Below are positions 5,192-9,056 of a stretch of DNA of 9,056 nt, piece after piece. Positions within the stretch are counted from its first letter, which is position 1, and the number at the start of each line of letters is the position of its first letter. Under the pieces are notes generated by a model. It had not been told where the DNA came from, made no database searches, and was given only the letters and a program-made list of their open reading frames with translations. A program made the translations under genes and the position numbers. Source of the DNA: Gammaproteobacteria bacterium (lineage in GTDB: Bacteria > Pseudomonadota > Gammaproteobacteria > SZUA-152); assembly GCA_030617485.1 (NCBI GenBank), contig JAUWVK010000056.1, positions 1-9,056 on the forward strand, read 5' to 3'.

Positions 5192-7189
5192 TTATTGACC
5201 CACACCCCCACCTTTCGATTCAATAGCAGCATCTTCTGGAGAAAGCTTCCCCCTAACTGCCTGACGTGTTAAATCCAGTAATCGATCCCAGGCAATGGGT
5301 TTGGCCAGAGAGGCTAAAGCTCCTATATCCATAGCCATAGGTTTATTTTCTACCATGCTCACCATAATGACTGGAATGTCACAGAGATCCGCATCTTCTT
5401 TCAAAATCTTCAGAGCGTCCCAGCCATCCATTCCTGGCATCATAATATCCAGCGTTATGAGATCTGGCTTGATCTTACGCGCCAACTCAATACCTTCTAT
5501 AGCACTTGTTGCCGAAATCGAACGAAAACCCTCTCGATTATAAACACGCGTCATGAGATCAATCACATTGGGATCATCATCAATAGTTAACACTGTCGCT
5601 ATTTTTTTACGCCGCTCCTGATTTTTTAGATGTTTTGAAATAGTTTCTGGCAGACGCATTTTTTTGGGGTCATCAGCGCGTTCTATTTTCCCAGATTTTT
5701 CGGACTGATCTTCAAACGTCTCCTCCACAACATTCATCGGCAGCCAGATACCAAAATCGGATCCATCACCAACCTTGCTGTTTACCCAAATTTTACCACC
5801 CATCATTTTACAAAATTTCTGGCAAAGCGATAAACCTAAACCCGTTCCTCCGTATTTTCGCGTGGTGGATATATCGGCCTGCTGAAATGGCTCAAAAATA
5901 TTTTTCATCGCCTCGCTGCCTATACCAATCCCATTATCCATGACTTTTATTTCAATCCCATCGACACCACCAACAGATTCATTTTTTGCGGTAATTATAA
6001 CTTTTCCATGTTCTGTAAATTTAATAGCATTACTCAACAGGTTTAACAAAATTTGGCGCACCTTAGTAAAATCTGCGCGAAGAATCCCAACTGAAGATAA
6101 TCCTTCGCATACTATCTCGTTACCATTTTTCTTCGCCATTGGTTCAATAGTAGACACCACAACCTCAATTAGGTCTGGCAAATTGAATGACTCAAGGTGC
6201 AGCTCCATTTTCCCGGCCTCAACCTTCGACAGATCCAGGATTTCGTTAATCAGCGTTAATAAGTGTCGGCCTGCGGCGTGGATTTTATCCAGGTCGTCAG
6301 AATACGCATCAAGACCATCAGTTTTAGCGTCATCATGTAACATTTCACTGTAGCCAATAATGGCATTAAGTGGTGTGCGTAATTCATGGCTCATGTTAGC
6401 GAGGAATGTACTCTTGGCGCGATTGGCTTCTAACGCCTCATCTCGAAGATCAAGTAAAGCAACTTCAGCATCTTTGCGACGCTCAACTTCTTTTTCTAAC
6501 TCATCTCTGGAAATTGTTACTTCTTCAAGACGTGTTACTGATCGCTTAAGTCGCCTGAATTCCCTGGCGGTCCACCAATGGAATTTCAACTCTTCACTTG
6601 AGGCCCCAATAATCAGACGCTGGTTAATGCGCATAACTGGATTAATAACCAGTGCGTGCATCCACGCCAGTAATATAAAACCTGTTATCACCATAAAAAT
6701 TGCGATATTAATTCGCACATCGTCAATCTGTTCTGAAATCTCCTTAACTGTTTCTCCGTTATCCCAGACGAGTAATAGTTTGCCGAAATACTGATCCTCG
6801 CCTCGTCTTATATCGCGAGCAAACTTTTTCAATTTTCCCGTAGCCGGTTCCGGGCTACTCCAGTTCAATAAGACCTGACCATAATCATTAACAATACGCA
6901 CGCTGTGTACCCCTTCAGCGATGACTCTCATTTCATCGATGACCTTTTCCAGCACAGGGATGTCCTGAACTACCACCGTGTCAGCAATTGCCGACGCCAC
7001 CAGATTTAGCGTGCTTTCAATTTCAGCTTGCTCATGAGCCAGTAATCGTTCCATTTCTTTGGCACGAATTACTTCACCACCCACATAAGCAATCACTATA
7101 GTGACCAGCAACAAAGTGCCAACCAGAAGCCCCCAAAGAGGCATAGCGCTGCGAAATGATGTTTGTTTATTCAATGAAGCTGGTCTCAA
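5192..7189 (-). CDS. Membrane-bound hybrid sensor histidine kinase with C-terminal receiver
   Basis: A 665-residue (from TTG 7189) inner-membrane sensor. Domains in order: membrane helix 1 (about 18-40), a periplasmic sensor region of about 115 residues, membrane helix 2 (about 159-182), a coiled-coil-like linker (about 220-262), HisKA with FLANMSHELRTPLN (phosphoacceptor H268), the HATPase with N-box N387, DNGIGIG (418-424), EPF (433-435) and GGTGLGL (447-453), then a receiver domain (about 530-648). The receiver has acidic IDDDP (536-540), phosphoacceptor D581 in LDIMMPG, S611 and K630. There is no output domain and no separate response regulator in the window, so phosphate must go elsewhere or control kinase activity. 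The start is uncertain: TTG at 7189, TTG at 7174 or ATG at 7144 all precede membrane helix 1, and none has a strong ribosome site. The stimulus is unknown. Being upstream of the DUF1538 genes suggests, but does not prove, a link. Confidence 0.93.
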   Translation of the reverse strand: MRPASLNKQTSFRSAMPLWGLLVGTLLLVTIVIAYVGGEVIRAKEMERLLAHEQAEIESTLNLVASAIADTVVVQDIPVLEKVIDEMRVIAEGVHSVRIVNDYGQVLLNWSSPEPATGKLKKFARDIRRGEDQYFGKLLLVWDNGETVKEISEQIDDVRINIAIFMVITGFILLAWMHALVINPVMRINQRLIIGASSEELKFHWWTAREFRRLKRSVTRLEEVTISRDELEKEVERRKDAEVALLDLRDEALEANRAKSTFLANMSHELRTPLNAIIGYSEMLHDDAKTDGLDAYSDDLDKIHAAGRHLLTLINEILDLSKVEAGKMELHLESFNLPDLIEVVVSTIEPMAKKNGNEIVCEGLSSVGILRADFTKVRQILLNLLSNAIKFTEHGKVIITAKNESVGGVDGIEIKVMDNGIGIGSEAMKNIFEPFQQADISTTRKYGGTGLGLSLCQKFCKMMGGKIWVNSKVGDGSDFGIWLPMNVVEETFEDQSEKSGKIERADDPKKMRLPETISKHLKNQERRKKIATVLTIDDDPNVIDLMTRVYNREGFRSISATSAIEGIELARKIKPDLITLDIMMPGMDGWDALKILKEDADLCDIPVIMVSMVENKPMAMDIGALASLAKPIAWDRLLDLTRQAVRGKLSPEDAAIESKGGGVGQ

Positions 7190-7211
7190 AATTAGTGTTC
7201 GTGCTTATCAT
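7167..7211 (-). CDS. Possible 14-residue leader peptide overlapping the kinase start
   Basis: On the minus strand GAGGA lies 8-9 bases before an ATG (7211-7209) that opens a 14-codon frame (MISTNTNFETSFIE) ending with TAA at 7169-7167. The stop falls just inside the candidate TTG start (7174-7172) of the kinase in another frame. This is the best ribosome site in front of the kinase, so translation could be coupled through this leader. With only 14 codons, chance is a serious alternative. Confidence 0.22.
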   Translation of the reverse strand: MISTNTNFETSFIE

Positions 7212-7310
7212 TCTGTACATTCCTCGCGGCTATATTGCTCAAAATTCAGGCACTTTCTAGCCACAGACACGGATAACGTCATTAGCGACAAATATGATAA
7301 GGCTCTTTAG

Positions 7311-7328
7311 TCATATACCGATATATGA
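7311..7328. promoter_or_regulatory. Palindrome in the kinase / DUF3565 divergent promoter region
   Basis: TCATATA, four bases CCGA, TATATGA: a perfect 7-bp inverted repeat in the 209-base gap between the divergent kinase and DUF3565 genes. Its size and symmetry fit a dimeric regulator site, and it could influence both genes. No T-tract follows on either strand, so it is not a terminator. The regulator is unknown. Confidence 0.35.
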
Positions 7329-7362
7329 TAATCACAGTCCAGTCTGAGTGTTAAAAAAGATC

Positions 7363-7371
7363 TGCTAAAGT
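7363..7371 (+). promoter_or_regulatory. Candidate extended -10 promoter of the DUF3565 gene
   Basis: TG, one base, TAAAGT (-10 at 7366-7371) followed by a GC-rich GGCCGC stretch, about 28 bases before the ATG at 7399. The -35 region (around TCTGAG) is poor, which an extended -10 could offset. This would also serve purD if the two genes are co-transcribed. Confidence 0.3.
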
Positions 7372-7398
7372 GGCCGCATTAACAAAAGGAACCCATAA

Positions 7399-7599
7399 AT
7401 GGCAGTTAAACGGTCAATCATTGGCTTTCATCTGGACGAACACGAAGACTGGGTGGCCGACCTCGAGTGTGGTCATACTCAGCATGTTCGTCACCAGCCT
7501 CCCTGGCAGGTACGGCCCTGGGTTATTACCAAAGAGGGACGCGCCAGCCACATTGGAATTCAGCTGATCTGCAAAAAATGCGATGAAGATGCGCCCTGA
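7399..7599 (+). CDS. DUF3565 family small putative zinc-binding protein
   Basis: A 66-residue soluble protein. The sequence [20 protein letters not shown], then [14 protein letters not shown] and a closing LICKKC is the pattern of the DUF3565 family, whose function is not known. Potential metal ligands are C24, H26, H29, H32, C58 and C61 (CGH near the middle, CxxC near the end), suggesting a zinc-ribbon-like fold. The length is full for the family. The ATG is preceded by AAAAGGA about 9 bases upstream. It lies 71 bases before purD on the same strand and may share its transcript. No catalytic residues are evident. Confidence 0.85.
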   Translation: MAVKRSIIGFHLDEHEDWVADLECGHTQHVRHQPPWQVRPWVITKEGRASHIGIQLICKKCDEDAP

Positions 7600-7670
7600 T
7601 TCCCGCATGTTTGGTACAATTCGCCGCTTTCTTTTCTAGATATTATTTCAGAAATACAGGACAAAGCTTT

Positions 7671-8984
7671 ATGAAAGTATTGGTTATCGGCAGTGGCGGA
7701 CGTGAACATGCCCTGGCATGGAAAGCTGCTCAGTCAGCCACGGTAGAAAAGGTCTTTGTGGCTCCGGGTAACGCCGGCACTGCCAGCGAAGCCAAGCTGG
7801 AAAATATCAATATCGGCGTCGAAGACATTGATGGCCTGATTCAATTCGTACAACAAAATACTATCGGCCTAACTATCGTTGGCCCGGAAGTACCACTGGT
7901 GATGGGTATCGTTGATGCCTTCCAAACAGCCGGGCTACGCTGTTTTGGCCCCACTCAGGGTGCAGCACAACTGGAAGGCTCCAAGGCGTTTACCAAGGAT
8001 TTTCTGGCAAGACACAACATCCCTTCTGCCGACTACGGCAACTTCACCGATCTCGACGAGGCGCTGGCCTACCTTAAACAACACGGCGCTCCCATCGTCA
8101 TAAAAGCGGATGGTCTGGCCGCCGGTAAAGGCGTGATTGTGGCGATGACAATGGACGAAGCCGAAGCCGCCGTGCGCGATATGCTTGCAGGCAATGCTTT
8201 TGGTGAAGCCGGTCACCGCGTGGTCATCGAGGAGTTTCTTGAAGGCGAAGAAGCCAGCTTTATTTGCATGGTGGACGGCAAAAATATTCTACCCATGGCC
8301 ACTTCCCAGGATCACAAACGTGTCGGCGAAGGGGATACCGGACCCAACACCGGCGGCATGGGCGCCTACTCCCCTGCTCCCGTGGTTACCCCTGAGATTC
8401 ACGATCGCATCATGAAGGAAGTCATCGAACCGACTGTCAAAGGTATGGCCGATGAAGGTAACCCATACACCGGCTTTCTTTACGCAGGTTTAATGATTGC
8501 CAACGATGGCACTCCCAAAGTGATCGAATACAATTGCCGCATCGGCGACCCTGAAACTCAGCCCATTTTGATGCGCTTACGCTCCGACCTGGTCGAGCTG
8601 TGCAATGCCGCCCTGGACGGCAAACTGGATGAAGCTACTGCCGAGTGGGATCCACGAGCTGCATTGGGTGTTGTTCTGGCTGCGGGTGGTTATCCAGCCA
8701 GTTATCCAAAAGGCGATGTGATTTCGGGCCTGCCGGAAACAGGTCTGGAAATAACTAAGACACAAGATTCTTCTTTAGACAGCAAAGTATTTCACGCTCG
8801 CACAGCCGAAAAAGACGGCCAGGTGGTCACTGTCGGTGGGCGCGTACTCTGCGCCGTGGGTTTAGGTGATACGGTCAGCGAAGCACAAACTCGTGCCTAT
8901 GAACTGACGAAACAAATCAGCTGGGAAAAAGTGTATTATCGCACCGATATTGGGTATCGCGCCGTCGCCCGAGAACAAGTATAG
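7671..8984 (+). CDS. purD: Phosphoribosylamine--glycine ligase (GAR synthetase)
   Basis: PurD catalyses the ATP-dependent joining of glycine to 5-phosphoribosylamine, the second step of de novo purine synthesis, in the cytoplasm. The 437-residue product begins [15 protein letters not shown] (the N-domain phosphate loop). The ATP-grasp domain shows [11 protein letters not shown] (from K145), [10 protein letters not shown] (from N226) and [11 protein letters not shown] (287-297, metal and phosphate contacts). The C-terminal domain contains [13 protein letters not shown]. The length is close to the E. coli enzyme (429). I chose the ATG at 7671 because it matches the family N-terminus and has AGGA 9 bases upstream. 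The frame opens earlier at TTG 7611, but those 20 residues do not fit the family. Codon use is visibly more GC-rich than in the kinase and DUF1538 genes. No terminator follows the TAG. Confidence 0.97.
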   Translation: MKVLVIGSGGREHALAWKAAQSATVEKVFVAPGNAGTASEAKLENINIGVEDIDGLIQFVQQNTIGLTIVGPEVPLVMGIVDAFQTAGLRCFGPTQGAAQLEGSKAFTKDFLARHNIPSADYGNFTDLDEALAYLKQHGAPIVIKADGLAAGKGVIVAMTMDEAEAAVRDMLAGNAFGEAGHRVVIEEFLEGEEASFICMVDGKNILPMATSQDHKRVGEGDTGPNTGGMGAYSPAPVVTPEIHDRIMKEVIEPTVKGMADEGNPYTGFLYAGLMIANDGTPKVIEYNCRIGDPETQPILMRLRSDLVELCNAALDGKLDEATAEWDPRAALGVVLAAGGYPASYPKGDVISGLPETGLEITKTQDSSLDSKVFHARTAEKDGQVVTVGGRVLCAVGLGDTVSEAQTRAYELTKQISWEKVYYRTDIGYRAVAREQV

Positions 8985-9037
8985 AAACAATTTAGCGAAA
9001 CAAGAAACAGAACAGTATTTTTCGAGGTTATAAAATC

Positions 9038-9056
9038 ATGAACACACCTTTCGTCG
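9038..9056 (+). CDS. Start of a gene downstream of purD (runs off right edge)
   Basis: An ATG at 9038 opens MNTPFV and continues to the window end, preceded by CGAGG about 10 bases upstream. It follows the purD stop by 53 bases with no hairpin between, so read-through from purD is likely. Six codons are too few to name it. In Pseudomonas a hybrid sensor kinase gene follows purD, but nothing here tests that. Confidence 0.4.

Noticed and set aside
5295..6794. Plus-strand open frames opposite the kinase
   Set aside because: Ser/Arg-rich shadow translations of the kinase with no start signals; the minus strand carries all kinase motifs in one frame.
7611..7670. Upstream TTG start for purD
   Set aside because: The 20 extra residues do not belong to the PurD N-terminus, and ATG 7671 has both family match and ribosome site.

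Overview
The window looks like chromosomal DNA of a Gram-negative gammaproteobacterium. The grounds are a ClpB gene whose residue numbering matches E. coli at the Walker motifs, a textbook sigma-32 promoter, a DUF3565 gene and a gammaproteobacterial-type PurD. A marine or Cellvibrionales-like lineage is only a guess. I see no tRNA, rRNA, CRISPR array, insertion sequence or phage gene.

Layout, left to right. Minus strand: the 5' 357 codons of clpB (1-1073) running off the left edge; a roughly 300-base non-coding stretch with the heat-shock promoter of clpB; a small Arg-rich unknown protein (1375-1599); a PlsC-type acyltransferase (1824-2510); a two-CBS-domain protein (2633-3040) overlapping a PII-like protein (3037-3387); two paralogous DUF1538 membrane proteins (3514-4296 and 4296-5030) joined by a TAATG stop-start; and a membrane-bound hybrid histidine kinase (5192-7189). 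Plus strand, divergent from the kinase: a DUF3565 zinc-ribbon-like protein (7399-7599), purD (7671-8984) and the first codons of another gene (9038 onward).

The most interesting part is 2633-5030. Two DUF1538 integral membrane proteins are followed on the same strand by a small PII-like protein and a stand-alone CBS pair. Both regulatory families commonly bind nucleotides and control transporters, so the cluster reads as a two-subunit membrane transporter or channel of unknown substrate with two nucleotide-sensing regulators. The hybrid kinase lies directly upstream with no separate response regulator in view. Whether it belongs to the system is inference.

The right end is housekeeping (purine biosynthesis) and the left end is proteostasis (ClpB disaggregase), so the DUF1538 module appears to sit within ordinary core chromosome rather than on an obvious island.
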